Assembly: GCF_001645685.2 (NCBI RefSeq)
Contig: NZ_CP017080.1
Span: 2,036,001-2,100,000, forward strand
Length of the DNA stretch: 64,000 bases
Direction: 5' to 3'
Source: Peribacillus muralis
GTDB lineage: Bacteria > Bacillota > Bacilli > Bacillales > DSM-1321
The position numbers and the translations under genes were made by a program. Shown here one piece after another: positions 17,232-27,350 of this stretch (position 1 is the first letter of the stretch; every line of letters starts with the position of its first letter). The notes under the pieces were generated by a model that saw only the letters and a program-made list of their open reading frames with translations, was not told where the DNA came from and made no database searches.

Positions 17232-18404
17232 ATGAAGAGAGATGCTGTCATTGTTTCAGCAGTACGTACAGCAATTGGCAAACAGGGCGGTGCACTTGCT
17301 TCTGTCCCGGCTCACGTATTTGGGGCGGAAGTGATGAAGGAAGCGATAAAAAGGGCGAAGGTAAACCCCGAAATGATTGATGATGTCATCATGGGGAATG
17401 TTTTGAGCGGTGGCGGCAACATAGCCAGATTGACGGCATTGGAAACAGGTCTGTCGATACAGCTTCCTGGTTTGACGGTAGACCGTCAGTGCGGTTCAGG
17501 AATCAATGCTGTCAATTTAGCGGCACAAGCGATTTATGCCAGTGAAGGGGAGATCTATATCGCCGGTGGCGTGGAGAGCATGAGCAGGGCCCCTTACTTG
17601 ATGGATCGTCCGGAAAAAGCATATAACGCAAAGCTTCCGCAGTTCAGGAAGTCACAGTTGTCCCCGAAAGAAATGGGCGATCCGCCAATGGGAATCACTG
17701 CTGAAAACTTAGCTGGAAAATATGAGGTCAGCAGGGAGGAACAAGATGAATTTGCGCTCCAAAGTCAAAAAAAGATGGCCAAAGCCATGGAAGAGGGCCG
17801 TTTTGATGAACAAATCATGCCAATGAGCATACTAGGCAGAAAGGGTGAAACACGCGAATTTAAGGTGGATGAACATCCTCGCCCGCAAATAACGAAAGAA
17901 GGGCTAGCCAACTTATCACCAGCGTTTTTGGAAGATGGGTCCGTGACGGCAGGCAATTGTTCAGGATTGAATGATGCCGCTTCTGCATTGGTCATCATGT
18001 CGAGGGAAAAAGCGGAAGAGTGGGGGATCAAGCCTCTAGCAACGATTAAAGCACAGGCTGTTGCCGGTGTCGATCCAAATTATATGGGCATCGGACCTGT
18101 TCCCGCGATTAAAAAAGTAATGGAAAAATTGAAGCTCACCCTGGCTGACATGGACATCGTTGAAATTAATGAAGCCTTTGCGGCACAAGTGATTGCCTGC
18201 AATAGGGAGCTTAATATGGATGCAGCCAAAATCAATGTGAATGGGGGAGCCATCGCCCACGGACACCCGCTTGGTGCGACAGGGGCCATCCTCATGACAA
18301 AGGCGGTTTACGAATTAAAGCGTATATCAGGAAGGTTCGCTCTTATAACGGCATGCATCGGCGGCGGTCAGGGAATTGCAACGATCATTGAGCGCGAAGC
18401 CTGA
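17232..18404 (+). CDS. Thiolase (acetyl-CoA C-acyltransferase), first copy
   Basis: 390 aa. The nucleophilic C87 in DRQCGSG, the NGGAIAHGHPLGATGA histidine loop and the second cysteine in ITACIGGGQG are intact. It cleaves 3-ketoacyl-CoA with CoA (or condenses two acetyl-CoA). It lies in the sigma-54 operon between the MFS carrier and the broken dehydrogenase, and duplicates the function of the thiolase at 19642. Confidence 0.93.
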   Translation: MKRDAVIVSAVRTAIGKQGGALASVPAHVFGAEVMKEAIKRAKVNPEMIDDVIMGNVLSGGGNIARLTALETGLSIQLPGLTVDRQCGSGINAVNLAAQAIYASEGEIYIAGGVESMSRAPYLMDRPEKAYNAKLPQFRKSQLSPKEMGDPPMGITAENLAGKYEVSREEQDEFALQSQKKMAKAMEEGRFDEQIMPMSILGRKGETREFKVDEHPRPQITKEGLANLSPAFLEDGSVTAGNCSGLNDAASALVIMSREKAEEWGIKPLATIKAQAVAGVDPNYMGIGPVPAIKKVMEKLKLTLADMDIVEINEAFAAQVIACNRELNMDAAKINVNGGAIAHGHPLGATGAILMTKAVYELKRISGRFALITACIGGGQGIATIIEREA

Positions 18405-18461
18405 TATCAAAACCAGGAAGCGAAACGTAATTCCAGGAAAAAATCAAAGGAAGAAATAATC

Positions 18462-19554
18462 ATGACAATTACGTTAACCTAGGAAATGCAGCAGATGAAG
18501 GACATGATCGGTCATTTCGTCGAAAGGGAAGTGGCGTCATTCGCGATACAGATTGAAGAAGAAGATGCCATTCCCGAGCATTTAGTGGAACAAGCAAAAA
18601 ACCTTGGTTTATTCGGAATCAGCATTCCCGAACAATACGGCGGAATTGGCTTGAATACAGTGGGCAAGGCTACCGGACGCATAATGGCTTTGTTTCATTG
18701 ATCAGCGCACATACCGGGATAGGCAGTACGGGGCTGGTCAAGCTTGCATCCGAACATTTGAAAGCGAAATCCTTGCCTGATATGGCAGCAGGCACAAAGA
18801 TAGCAGCCTTTGCATTATCTGAGCCCGGAGCAGGTTCGGATGCCACCAATTTGGCTACAAGTGCAGAAAAGAAGGGTAATTGCTGGGTGATGAACGGCAC
18901 GAAGCATTTCATCACCAACGGGCCGATAGCCGATGTTTTTACCGTATTCGCCTTAACGGATAAGAGTAAAGGTGCCAAAGGCGGGATTACTGCTTTTTTA
19001 GTAGAAAGAGATTTTCCTGGATTGACTGTCGGCAAAAAGGACAAAAAAAAGGGGCTGAGAGGATCGTATTGAAGAAAATGTTATTGGTGAGTTGGAATGG
19101 GATATATTTCAGCATTGACCATCTTGGGCGAGGGTCGTGTCGGCTTGGCGGCAAGGGCAGTGGGTTCATGCGGGAAGTTAATAGAAATATCAGTCAGTAT
19201 GCAAAGGAGCGCATTCAATTCGGCAAACCGATTGCCGACAACCAGGCGATTCAATGGATGCTGGCTGATATGGCGACGGAAACGGAAGCGGCAAGGGCCT
19301 TGACGATGATGGCGGCACAAAAAATCGATTAAGGCAAAAAGGAGATCAAGGAAGCGTCGATGGCAAAGCTATTCGCTTCTGACGTGTTCAACCGGGTGGC
19401 GGATAAAGCGGTCCAAATTCATGGCGGGATGGGCTATATGGCGGAATATCCAGTTGAACGTTTTTACCGTGATGCCCGCATTACGAAAATATATGAAGGA
19501 ACGAATGATATCCAACGTTTAATCATTGCAAGGAATGTGTTGGAAGAGTGTTGA
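18462..19554 (+). pseudogene. Decayed acyl-CoA dehydrogenase
   Basis: The pieces read as one FAD-dependent acyl-CoA dehydrogenase: an N-terminal helical part, ALSEPGAGSDATNL (flavin/substrate loop), ITNG, a middle part with [32 protein letters not shown] and a C-terminal [11 protein letters not shown]. The frame is broken repeatedly: TAG at codon 7 (18480-18482), a frameshift near 18680, a frameshift/deletion around 19060-19100, another near 19190-19200, and TAA at about 19330. With this many lesions it is surely inactive. It would have catalysed the first oxidation step of the operon's pathway. Confidence 0.92.
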
Positions 19555-19641
19555 CCGTTTAAGCATTGATGAGCGGTATGCCGATGCATGAAATGGCGTG
19601 AAGGCAAAAATAGTATCTGAACTTTGAGGGGGAGATGTGAA

Positions 19642-20826
19642 GTGAGCGAAGAAATTGTAATCGTGAGTGCTGTTCGAACACCGATCGGCCGCTATGGAGG
19701 GGCATTAAAGAATATAAGTTCGGGACATTTGGCAAGCATCGTCATCAACGAGGCGATTAAACGGGCCAATATTGCTGCTGAACAAGTGGATGAAGTCATT
19801 TTCGGGGAGGTAAGGCAAACGACCGAATCCTCGAATGTCGCTAGAGTGGCAGCTCTGCGTTCAGGGATTCCCGATTCTGCACCAGCTTTTACGGTAAACC
19901 GTTTATGTGCCTCAGGCATGCAGGCTATCGCTTCTGCCGCCCAGCAACTAAGCTCGGGACAAGCCAATATCGTCGTTGCCGGCGGTACGGAAAGCATGAG
20001 TCGTGCTCCACTTTATTTAAGAAGTGCCCGATTTGGCGGAGATCGGACCGAACTTGTAGACTCGAATACCGAAGCAGGGCAACAGCCTCAGGAGAAGTAT
20101 GGAAGCAGATTAGGAATGGGAATAACGGCTGAAAATGTCGCCCAGCGATACAACATTTCCAGGGAAGAGCAAGATGCCTTTTCGATTGAAAGCCAACGAA
20201 GAGCGGCACAGGCGATCGAAACAGGGATATTCAAGGAAGAGATCGTTCCTGTCCAGGTAAGTGAGAAAAAAGGGACAGTTACGATAGAAGTGGATGAATA
20301 TCCTCGTCCGGATACCACACTGGAAAGGCTTGCAGCTTTAAGACCGGCATTCAAGGAAAATGGAACCGTGACGGCAGGAAATGCTTGTGGCCGTAATGAC
20401 GGGGCTTCGGCATTGGTATTAATGAAAGCCAGTGAGGCAAAACGGTTGCATCTGAAGCCAATCGCGAAAATTGTAGATTGGGCGGTGGCTGGCGTTTCTC
20501 CTGATGTGATGGGGATTGGTCCTGTACCAGCCGTCGGAAAGCTTTTGGAGCGTACCGGTAAAAAGATTGAAGAAATCGGTCTTATTGAATTGAATGAAGC
20601 ATTCGCTTCACAAGCATTGGCGGTCATCAGGGAGCTAGCGCTTGATGAAAGCAAAGTGAATGTAAACGGCGGGGCGATTGCGCTCGGGCATCCAGTTGGA
20701 TCAACGGGTGCGCGGATCGTTACAACACTCATTCACGAATTGAATCGCCGGAAAGAGAGATACGGAATCGCTACACTTTGTGTCGGCGGGGGACAGGGAA
20801 TGGCGATCATGGTTGAAACCATATAA
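19642..20826 (+). CDS. Thiolase (acetyl-CoA C-acyltransferase), second copy
   Basis: 394 aa from GTG 19642 (GGGGGAG seven bases upstream). The catalytic C89 in NRLCASGM, the [15 protein letters not shown] loop and LCVGGGQG are present. It is only moderately similar to the first thiolase, so the pair was not a recent tandem duplication. It sits after the dehydrogenase pseudogene and is still intact, so the operon has not decayed as a whole. Confidence 0.92.
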   Translation: MSEEIVIVSAVRTPIGRYGGALKNISSGHLASIVINEAIKRANIAAEQVDEVIFGEVRQTTESSNVARVAALRSGIPDSAPAFTVNRLCASGMQAIASAAQQLSSGQANIVVAGGTESMSRAPLYLRSARFGGDRTELVDSNTEAGQQPQEKYGSRLGMGITAENVAQRYNISREEQDAFSIESQRRAAQAIETGIFKEEIVPVQVSEKKGTVTIEVDEYPRPDTTLERLAALRPAFKENGTVTAGNACGRNDGASALVLMKASEAKRLHLKPIAKIVDWAVAGVSPDVMGIGPVPAVGKLLERTGKKIEEIGLIELNEAFASQALAVIRELALDESKVNVNGGAIALGHPVGSTGARIVTTLIHELNRRKERYGIATLCVGGGQGMAIMVETI

Positions 20827-20900
20827 GGAGTGGAGATCTGACGTGGTTCTGATCCAATTAAGATAGTATTCGAGTAGTTGGAAAAGGAAGGGGGGATAGT

Positions 20901-21305
20901 GTGTCTGTTGAAGTGGAGGATATTCGCAACCAATTCGAAAGCAGTGCGTTCTTTTCACATATCGGGTTTGAAATCACTCGCTTTGAGGAAGGAAATGTTA
21001 TGATCAAGTTAAACATTGAAGAGCATTTACTGAATGTTAATGGGACATTGCACGGAGGGATTCACGCTACCATGCTGGATACAATCTTGGGAATGGTGAC
21101 CCGTTCCGTGACCAGATCAAAAGTGGTGACGACAAGTTTGACCGTACATTACTTGGCGAGCATATCGAGCGGTGAATTATTTGCAGAAGCGAAAGTCCTG
21201 CAAAAAGGCCACAAAATCGCCTTTACTGAAGGAGAGATAAAAGATGCCAACGGTAATATCATTGCAAAGGGAACGGGGATATTCAAGATCATTCGAGAGA
21301 AATGA
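20901..21305 (+). CDS. PaaI-like hotdog thioesterase
   Basis: 134 aa single hotdog domain with the family motif GTLHGGIHATMLDT. Enzymes of this type hydrolyse acyl-CoA or phenylacetyl-CoA-like thioesters, often to recover CoA from dead-end intermediates. The GTG at 20901 follows a run of GGGGGG. It lies between thiolase and second ligase in the same orientation, consistent with an accessory role in the acyl-CoA pathway. Confidence 0.87.
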   Translation: MSVEVEDIRNQFESSAFFSHIGFEITRFEEGNVMIKLNIEEHLLNVNGTLHGGIHATMLDTILGMVTRSVTRSKVVTTSLTVHYLASISSGELFAEAKVLQKGHKIAFTEGEIKDANGNIIAKGTGIFKIIREK

Positions 21306-21378
21306 TGCGAGGATGAACGAGCGGTAAGCAAAACTTAAAGTTACGAGCATTTTAACGACAAGGAAGTGGGAGAGATTG

Positions 21379-22974
21379 ATGAAAACTTGGCAAAGATTTT
21401 ATCCAGAAGAAACCCCTCCTGAAATTGAGATTCCCTTATTGTCCCTATACGGACTATTAGAGCGCTCTGCCAACCTTTATCCATCAACGAAAGCCGTCAT
21501 CGACAGCGGGCGTGAGCTTACTTATTTGGAATTGAAGCTTGCCGCGGATCGATTTGCCGTGTATTTATTCAATAGTGGTTTTCAAATGAATGACCGGATA
21601 GCCATCATGCTGCCAAATTGTCTGGAATATATCATTGCTTACTATGCGATCCATCGTTTGGGAGGTGTGGTCGTTCAAGTGAATCCCTTGTATCAGTCCA
21701 ATGAATTAGATGAGATATTACGTGACTCCGAGGCAACGTGGTTCATTGGACGTGAGGAACAACAGGAGATATTGCGAGTGACAGGTTTTTCTGAATTGGT
21801 AACGTTCATTCCTGCCGATATATCACGGAAGGGGGGGCCCATTTCATCAACGATGGATAAGGAACTTCCTGAATTGGTTCTCGATCCGAAGAAAGCGGTG
21901 GCCTTGCTGCAATATACGGGTGGAACGACCGGGAAATCCAAGGGGGTCATGCTCACCCACTTCAATTTGATTGCCAACGTTTTTCAAGACTTTTCCTTTA
22001 CGGCGGAAGCTCTCGAACTCCAGAGTCCTGGCGAACGAATGCTTGGATTGACGCCATTATTTCATGTGTTTGGCAATGGACGATTGAATAGTGCCGTTTA
22101 TGCAGGGGCGACATATATCACATTAGAAAAATTTGAGATCGCTAAAGTGGTCGATTTGATCCGAAAACATCGACCAACCATATTTCCAGGTGTTCCGACG
22201 ATGTATATCGCCTTACTGAACCACCCGGGTTTAACGGCAGACGATTTAAGCTGCTTTAAATACTGCAGCTGCGGTTCAGCCCCGCTCCCGATAGAAATCA
22301 TTCGCCAATTCCAAACAAATTTCAGCCTTTCGATATCGGAGGGTTTCGGCATGTCTGAAACGTCACCCACCACACACAGAAACCCTGTTAATGGACAAAA
22401 GAAGCCAGGAAGCATTGGGATACCATATCCTAATACCGACGCCAGAATCGTAGATATGAAAACAGGGACAAAAGTTATGCCAACAGGCGATGCCGGTGAA
22501 TTGATCATTAAAGGCCCGCAAGTCATGAAGGGATATTGGAAAAATCCAATGGATACGGCAACAGCTTTGCGGGAGGGCTGGCTATACACCGGGGATATCG
22601 CGACGATGGACGAAGAAGGGTATTTTTATATTGTGGGCAGGAAGAAGGATATGATCATTGCAAGCGGCTATAATATCTATCCAACCGAAGTGGAGGACAT
22701 TATTTACCAGCATCCTGCCGTGAAAGAAACGTGTGTATATGGCGTGCCGGATACATATCGCGGGGAAACGGTTAAAGCGGCGGTAGTCATCAAGGAAGGA
22801 CGATCCGTCTCGGAAGCGGAAATCCGGGAGTTTTGCCTTCAGCGCTTGGCGCGTTATAAAGTACCACGAAAATTTGAGTTCACGAATCAACTCCCAAAAT
22901 CAGCGGTAGGGAAAATATTGCGCCGTATCTTATTGGAAGAAGAAATGCAGCGCCATACAGCAGGTGAAATATGA
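21379..22974 (+). CDS. Acyl-CoA ligase (AMP-forming), second copy
   Basis: 531 aa from ATG 21379. Motifs: YTGGTTGKSKGVMLTH, the acyl-pocket strand EGFGMSETSPTTHR, WLYTGDIATMDEEG, GRKKDMI, and the C-terminal lysine in SAVGKILRR. It is a clear paralogue of the first ligase (same length, same motif spacing) closing the operon before a strong terminator. Two ligases suggest two substrate ranges. Confidence 0.9.
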   Translation: MKTWQRFYPEETPPEIEIPLLSLYGLLERSANLYPSTKAVIDSGRELTYLELKLAADRFAVYLFNSGFQMNDRIAIMLPNCLEYIIAYYAIHRLGGVVVQVNPLYQSNELDEILRDSEATWFIGREEQQEILRVTGFSELVTFIPADISRKGGPISSTMDKELPELVLDPKKAVALLQYTGGTTGKSKGVMLTHFNLIANVFQDFSFTAEALELQSPGERMLGLTPLFHVFGNGRLNSAVYAGATYITLEKFEIAKVVDLIRKHRPTIFPGVPTMYIALLNHPGLTADDLSCFKYCSCGSAPLPIEIIRQFQTNFSLSISEGFGMSETSPTTHRNPVNGQKKPGSIGIPYPNTDARIVDMKTGTKVMPTGDAGELIIKGPQVMKGYWKNPMDTATALREGWLYTGDIATMDEEGYFYIVGRKKDMIIASGYNIYPTEVEDIIYQHPAVKETCVYGVPDTYRGETVKAAVVIKEGRSVSEAEIREFCLQRLARYKVPRKFEFTNQLPKSAVGKILRRILLEEEMQRHTAGEI

Positions 22975-23007
22975 GTTGCTGCATGGCAGCTGACACGAAA
23001 ATCAAAC

Positions 23008-23050
23008 AACCGCCAAATAAGAGAACATTCCCTTGTCTGGCGGTTTTATC
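23008..23050. terminator. Bidirectional terminator ending the acyl-CoA operon
   Basis: AACCGCCA (23008-23015) pairs with TGGCGGTT (23038-23045) and is followed by T residues. It can also serve the convergent gene at 23063. Confidence 0.8.
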
Positions 23051-23062
23051 ATAACTACTAAA

Positions 23063-23830
23063 CTATTCTCCTCTTAAGGGAACTTCAAACGAAGTGCCCC
23101 TCATCAATAATTCATGTGATTCGCCATCTGATATATCGTCTGTCGTGAATGAAAAGGAATCGAGCTCCCCCATGTGTTCCTCTGGATCGATCAATAAGCC
23201 AATTGTGCCCTCCCTCTTTTCGCCTGGTTGGTAATCCGAGCGGCTGACTTTTTTTGTCCCGATGAACGTATCACCGGAGTGGATGAAATTTTTAGTGGGC
23301 ACATCATATGTAAGGTTACCATTGAAGGTGACATGTTCCATGGCGAAGAACTGGAGCTCCTTCGAATCTTTATTTTCCACGGAATAAGTAATTTCCAGAT
23401 AAGAAACCTGTTCGCCGATATCCGCTTTGGACCAGGCGGCTTTTTGGTCGATTTCCTCCATGCTTAAGTTGTCTTTATAGTAAATGGAGTAGGCCTCTTC
23501 AAAACTCAAACCGGTATAAGACTCAAGCTCTGTCTCTGCTTCTTTTGATAGCGAGGATAATAGAATCCTGCGAATATCCTTGATCGTGATCTCCATGTGA
23601 GCTAATTCAAACGACTTATTAATTGGCATTGTCTCAAGCAAGGTAAGTGTTCCCCAACCTTTTTGACGGACCTTATCCCCGACTTTTTCAAGGTGGATCC
23701 CGCCAAATTCCTCTACTTCAGGAATATTGGCCTTCTCGATTTTTTTGCTTTCGTTTTTTTGTGGTTCGTTATCGCTGCCCAAATTATTGAAGGCCCAAAC
23801 ACCTAATGAAACGAGCAATAATCCAGCCAT
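23063..23830 (-). CDS. Membrane-anchored exported protein, unknown function
   Basis: 255 aa as read from ATG 23830: a hydrophobic N-terminus (LLLVSLGVWAF), a charged linker, then a domain of about 200 aa made mostly of beta strands, resembling the DUF4352/DUF5068-type extracellular domains of Bacillus. I do not recognise it further. A ribosome-site-linked ATG at 23861 would run into a stop after five codons. Removing one base there would join it in frame to this protein and lengthen the N-terminus by about ten residues, so a one-base insertion near the start is possible. Confidence 0.65.
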   Translation of the reverse strand: MAGLLLVSLGVWAFNNLGSDNEPQKNESKKIEKANIPEVEEFGGIHLEKVGDKVRQKGWGTLTLLETMPINKSFELAHMEITIKDIRRILLSSLSKEAETELESYTGLSFEEAYSIYYKDNLSMEEIDQKAAWSKADIGEQVSYLEITYSVENKDSKELQFFAMEHVTFNGNLTYDVPTKNFIHSGDTFIGTKKVSRSDYQPGEKREGTIGLLIDPEEHMGELDSFSFTTDDISDGESHELLMRGTSFEVPLRGE

Positions 23831-24051
23831 TGTTGATAGAATCCATCTATTCCGGATACTTCATCACTCCTTGTCTTAAACCATTATAGCTACAAACTAT
23901 CATATACCATTTTTTCGCTAAGGGAAGTATGGATACCTGGAATATTCCCAAAACTTAATTGGAATCTATAAAAATGTGTAAGCATTTCATGTAACCGCAT
24001 ACAAAAAAGCTTGCCATTATAAAATAATCCTGTTAATCTATTTTCAACAAT

Positions 24052-24071
24052 AATCTAAACGTTTACATTTT
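24052..24071 (+). promoter_or_regulatory. LacI-type operator O1 upstream of the deoxyribose operon
   Basis: The 20-mer AATCTAAACGTTTACATTTT has a perfect TAAACGTTTA core with the central CG step bound by LacI-family proteins. An identical 20-mer recurs 73 bp downstream. TTTACA within it could serve as -35. Confidence 0.8.
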
Positions 24072-24124
24072 ATTTTCCGTAATGTAATGATTATATCGTT
24101 GTTAATCAGGTGATTTGATTAAAA

Positions 24125-24144
24125 AATCTAAACGTTTACATTTT
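24125..24144 (+). promoter_or_regulatory. LacI-type operator O2
   Basis: Identical to the 20-mer at 24052. Its centre is 73 bp from the first, about seven helical turns, which suits looping by a tetramer. It lies immediately before the ribosome site of the regulator gene, pointing to autoregulation. Confidence 0.8.
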
Positions 24145-24157
24145 GAGGTGTGAAAAA

Positions 24158-25180
24158 ATGGAATCCAAACCGAATATTCAGGATGTTGCAAATCTAGCAA
24201 ACGTTTCTATTGCCACGGTATCCCGGGTCATCAATAACCAAGGGGGAGTTCGTAAAGTAACGGAGGAAAGGATTCTTAAGGCAATTAAGGAACTGGGCTA
24301 TATCCGCAGTGCAGCTGCAAGGACCATGAAGCTAAAAGAAACGAATACGATCGGCGTCATTGTACCTGATATCAAGAATCCGTTCTTTCCGCTAGTAATG
24401 GCAGGAATCGAACAAAAAGCACGTGAAAAAGAGTATTTCACCATTTTAAGCAGTACGAATGAATCTCCCAAGATTGAAGAAGAAATCGTGAAAAATTTCA
24501 TTGAGCGTGGTGTGGATGGCGTGATCATCACAACGGCAAATGAAAACGGCGATCACCTAAAGCTTCTTGAAGAACAGGGAATTCCCGTAGTGGCGGTTGA
24601 CCGAAGCATAAAAAAATTGGAAGTGGATACGGTTCTTGTAGATAACAAAAAGGGTGCGTATCAGGCAGTTCAGCAATTGATCCTGCAGGGTCATGAAAAG
24701 ATTTCGATCATATGCGGCCCATTGAATACGACTCCTGGGCTGGAGCGGTACTTGGGCTATCAACAAGCCTTGGCAGATTACAAAATCGATCTGGATGACC
24801 GCTATGTCATTCAAGGTGATTTCGGGGAACAAAGTGGCTATCAGTGTACAGAGAAGCTTTTTGGGCTTGATGAGAAGCCGACTGCCATCTTTTCTTCCAA
24901 TAATATGATGACCATCGGCTGTATGAAGGCGCTCGAGGATTTAAACTGGAGGCTTGGCAGTGAGGTATCGTTCATCGGCTTTGATGATGTCGATATCGCA
25001 ACATTTTTGAACCCAAAGCTTAGTGTAGTGGCAAGGCCAATGAATTCCATTGGAGAGATTGCCTTTTTACTGTTGCATGAGCGGATCGGTTTAAAGGGGA
25101 ATCTTCCAAAACGTGAGTATTCATTGGCTCCTGAGCTTAAAATCAGGCAGTCTTGCCGGTTGGTGAACCAAACATTTTGA
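24158..25180 (+). CDS. LacI-family transcriptional regulator of the deoxyribose operon
   Basis: 340 aa from ATG 24158 (GAGGTG upstream). It has an N-terminal LacI helix-turn-helix (NIQDVANLANVSIATVSRVI), the hinge region with RSAAARTMK, then a periplasmic-binding-protein-like sensor domain. It is the first gene of a co-directional set with deoC, permease, DUF4432 and kinase, and two identical operators precede it. The likely ligand is deoxyribose or deoxyribose 5-phosphate (inference). In Salmonella the corresponding regulator, DeoQ, belongs to a different family. Confidence 0.9.
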   Translation: MESKPNIQDVANLANVSIATVSRVINNQGGVRKVTEERILKAIKELGYIRSAAARTMKLKETNTIGVIVPDIKNPFFPLVMAGIEQKAREKEYFTILSSTNESPKIEEEIVKNFIERGVDGVIITTANENGDHLKLLEEQGIPVVAVDRSIKKLEVDTVLVDNKKGAYQAVQQLILQGHEKISIICGPLNTTPGLERYLGYQQALADYKIDLDDRYVIQGDFGEQSGYQCTEKLFGLDEKPTAIFSSNNMMTIGCMKALEDLNWRLGSEVSFIGFDDVDIATFLNPKLSVVARPMNSIGEIAFLLLHERIGLKGNLPKREYSLAPELKIRQSCRLVNQTF

Positions 25181-25241
25181 TTATATGAAAAGGGCACTGG
25201 ACAATTGAAACCATCTAGTAGCCCGGCTTCTTTTTATATAT

Positions 25242-25255
25242 TGAAAGCGCTTTAT
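25242..25255 (+). promoter_or_regulatory. cre-like site before deoC
   Basis: TGAAAGCGCTTTAT has a perfect AAAGCGCTTT centre and matches the CcpA cre pattern at 12 of 14 positions; only the final CA is missing. It lies about 30 bp before the deoC start, so catabolite repression of the operon is plausible. Confidence 0.5.
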
Positions 25256-25283
25256 AACAACAAAAGAAAGAGGAGAGTATAAA

Positions 25284-25949
25284 ATGAACTTGGCAAAAAT
25301 GATCGACCATACCTCACTAAAGGCGGAAGCAACAAAAGAACAAATCATGGCTCTTTGTGATGAAGCAAAAGAATATGGATTTGCCTCTGTATGTGTAAAC
25401 CCAGTTTGGGTGAAAACGGCAGCAGAAAAAATTAAAGGAAGTGATGTGAAGGTTTGCACGGTAATCGGCTTTCCGCTCGGTACCTCGACGACTGTTATAA
25501 AAGCGATGGAAACAGAGAATGCCATTCAAAATGGAGCGCAAGAAGTGGATATGGTTTTAGCGATTGGGTTATTGAAATCTGGTGAACATGAGGAGGTGGA
25601 GGCTGACATACAGGCTGTTGTTGAGGCTGCTGGCACCAAGGCGCTTGTGAAAGTGATCATTGAAACTTCTTTGCTTACGGAGGAAGAAAAGATATCCGCC
25701 TGCGAACTGTCCCTTCGTGCAGGTGCCGACTTCGTGAAAACATCGACTGGATTCTCGACAGGTGGAGCAACGGTTGGGGATGTAGCATTAATGCGCAAGG
25801 TTGTAGGTGATAAGGCTGGCATAAAAGCATCCGGTGGAATTCGTGACTTGAAAGATTTGAAAGCGATGGCTGGGGCTGGCGCCACTCGTATAGGGGCAAG
25901 CTCCGGGGTGGCGATCATGAAGGGAGAAGCAGTCGAAGGCGAATACTGA
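25284..25949 (+). CDS. deoC: Deoxyribose-phosphate aldolase
   Basis: 221 aa TIM-barrel class I aldolase that splits 2-deoxyribose 5-phosphate into acetaldehyde and glyceraldehyde 3-phosphate. The Schiff-base K152 in FVKTSTGF, the proton-relay lysine in IKASGGIRD and D89 in EVDMV are all present. ATG 25284 follows GAGGAG. In nucleoside operons deoC accompanies nupC and pdp; here it accompanies a permease and a deoxyribokinase, so the substrate enters as free deoxyribose. Confidence 0.96.
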   Translation: MNLAKMIDHTSLKAEATKEQIMALCDEAKEYGFASVCVNPVWVKTAAEKIKGSDVKVCTVIGFPLGTSTTVIKAMETENAIQNGAQEVDMVLAIGLLKSGEHEEVEADIQAVVEAAGTKALVKVIIETSLLTEEEKISACELSLRAGADFVKTSTGFSTGGATVGDVALMRKVVGDKAGIKASGGIRDLKDLKAMAGAGATRIGASSGVAIMKGEAVEGEY

Positions 25950-26003
25950 AATGGCTTGTAAGGGGTTTTTCTAAACTAATGGACACAAGGGGATGTTAGA
26001 AAA

Positions 26004-27350
26004 ATGAATAAACAAAACTTAATTCAGCTGTCAGATGGTTATTTGAATCGTACGCCTATTTTTCAGTTTATCCTGTTGTCTCTGCTATTCCCATTATGGG
26101 CGGTTGCCGCCAGTTTGAACGATATCCTGATTGCACAGTTCAAACATGTATTTGAGCTGACTGATTTTGCGAGTGCTTTAGTGCAGAGCGCATTTTATGG
26201 CGGGTATTTCCTGATTGCGATACCAGCTTCAATGGTCATTAAGAAAACGAATTATAAGTTTGCCATCATTACCGGATTGCTTTTTTATATTATAGGATGC
26301 TCGTTGTTTTACCCAGCTTCGCATATGGCTACGTATACGATGTTTTTATTCGCGATTTTCTCCATCGCGATCGGACTGGGTTTTCTTGAGACAGCGGCAA
26401 ATACATATAGTTCGATGATTGGGCCGCGCAAGTATGCAATCCTTCGCTTGAATATAAGCCAAACCTTCTATCCTATCGGTGCGATTTCAGGGATTTTATT
26501 AGGGAAATACCTTGTATTCCAGGAAGGTGCAAGCCTTGAGGCAAGGATGGCGACCATGTCCCCAGCGGAGGCACAGGCCTTTGGGCTGAAAATGCTTGAA
26601 AACACGCTGGAACCATACAGATATATGATTTTCGTCTTGATTGGGATCCTGATATTGTTCATTTTGACCAAGTTTCCATCATGTAAGCCGGAAATGAAGA
26701 TCAACAATGCTTCAGGGAAGTCGCCCAGTATCATGAAAACGCTTAAATACCTCGGTGGACACAAACGATTCCGCAAAGGAGTGGCCGCACAATTTTTATA
26801 CGTGGGGATGCAGGTAACGGTTTGGTCCTTTACGATTCGCCTTGCGCTCGATTTAAATCCCGACATTAACGAGCGTACCGCTTCTACTTTTATGGTATAT
26901 AGCTTCAGTGCATTTTTTGCAGGAAAGTTCATTGCCAATTTCTTGATGACCCGCTTTTCACCAGCTAAAGTATTGGTTAGTTACTCCATCATTGGTTCAG
27001 TTCTTCTTGCCTATGTGGCATTCGTGCCGAATATGTCAGCCGTTTACGCAGCCGTTGCGGTCAGTATGCTGTTCGGGCCGTGCTGGGCAACGATTTATGC
27101 AGAAACGCTTGACGTCATTCAAGATAAGAAATATACCGAAACGGCAGGAGCGATCCTCGTCATGGCCATTGTCGGAGGTGCATTTATCCCTGCGCTACAA
27201 GGGTTTGCATCTGATTACTTAGGTTCGATGCAACTGGCATTCCTTGTATCGATGGCATGCTTTATCTACGTTGGACTCTATTTCTTCGGTGAGATGAAAA
27301 CGGAAAAGGTTACGATCGACCCTGCAGAAAAGTCGGCATCATCGCTGTGA
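26004..27350 (+). CDS. deoP: FucP-family sugar:proton symporter, probable deoxyribose permease
   Basis: 448 aa, 12 helices, of the fucose-galactose-glucose (FGHS) branch of the MFS: LLFPLWAVAASLNDILIAQF at the N-terminus and the FLETAANTYSSMIGP helix. Salmonella DeoP belongs to the same branch and imports 2-deoxyribose. The gene lies 54 bp after deoC and before the DUF4432 and kinase genes, matching the Salmonella deoK-deoP-deoX content. The substrate is inferred from context. Confidence 0.85.
   Translation: MNKQNLIQLSDGYLNRTPIFQFILLSLLFPLWAVAASLNDILIAQFKHVFELTDFASALVQSAFYGGYFLIAIPASMVIKKTNYKFAIITGLLFYIIGCSLFYPASHMATYTMFLFAIFSIAIGLGFLETAANTYSSMIGPRKYAILRLNISQTFYPIGAISGILLGKYLVFQEGASLEARMATMSPAEAQAFGLKMLENTLEPYRYMIFVLIGILILFILTKFPSCKPEMKINNASGKSPSIMKTLKYLGGHKRFRKGVAAQFLYVGMQVTVWSFTIRLALDLNPDINERTASTFMVYSFSAFFAGKFIANFLMTRFSPAKVLVSYSIIGSVLLAYVAFVPNMSAVYAAVAVSMLFGPCWATIYAETLDVIQDKKYTETAGAILVMAIVGGAFIPALQGFASDYLGSMQLAFLVSMACFIYVGLYFFGEMKTEKVTIDPAEKSASSL

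Noticed and set aside
18462..19554. Programmed recoding to rescue the acyl-CoA dehydrogenase (TAG readthrough plus frameshifts)
   Set aside because: Too many independent lesions, including deletions and a TAA; decay is simpler.
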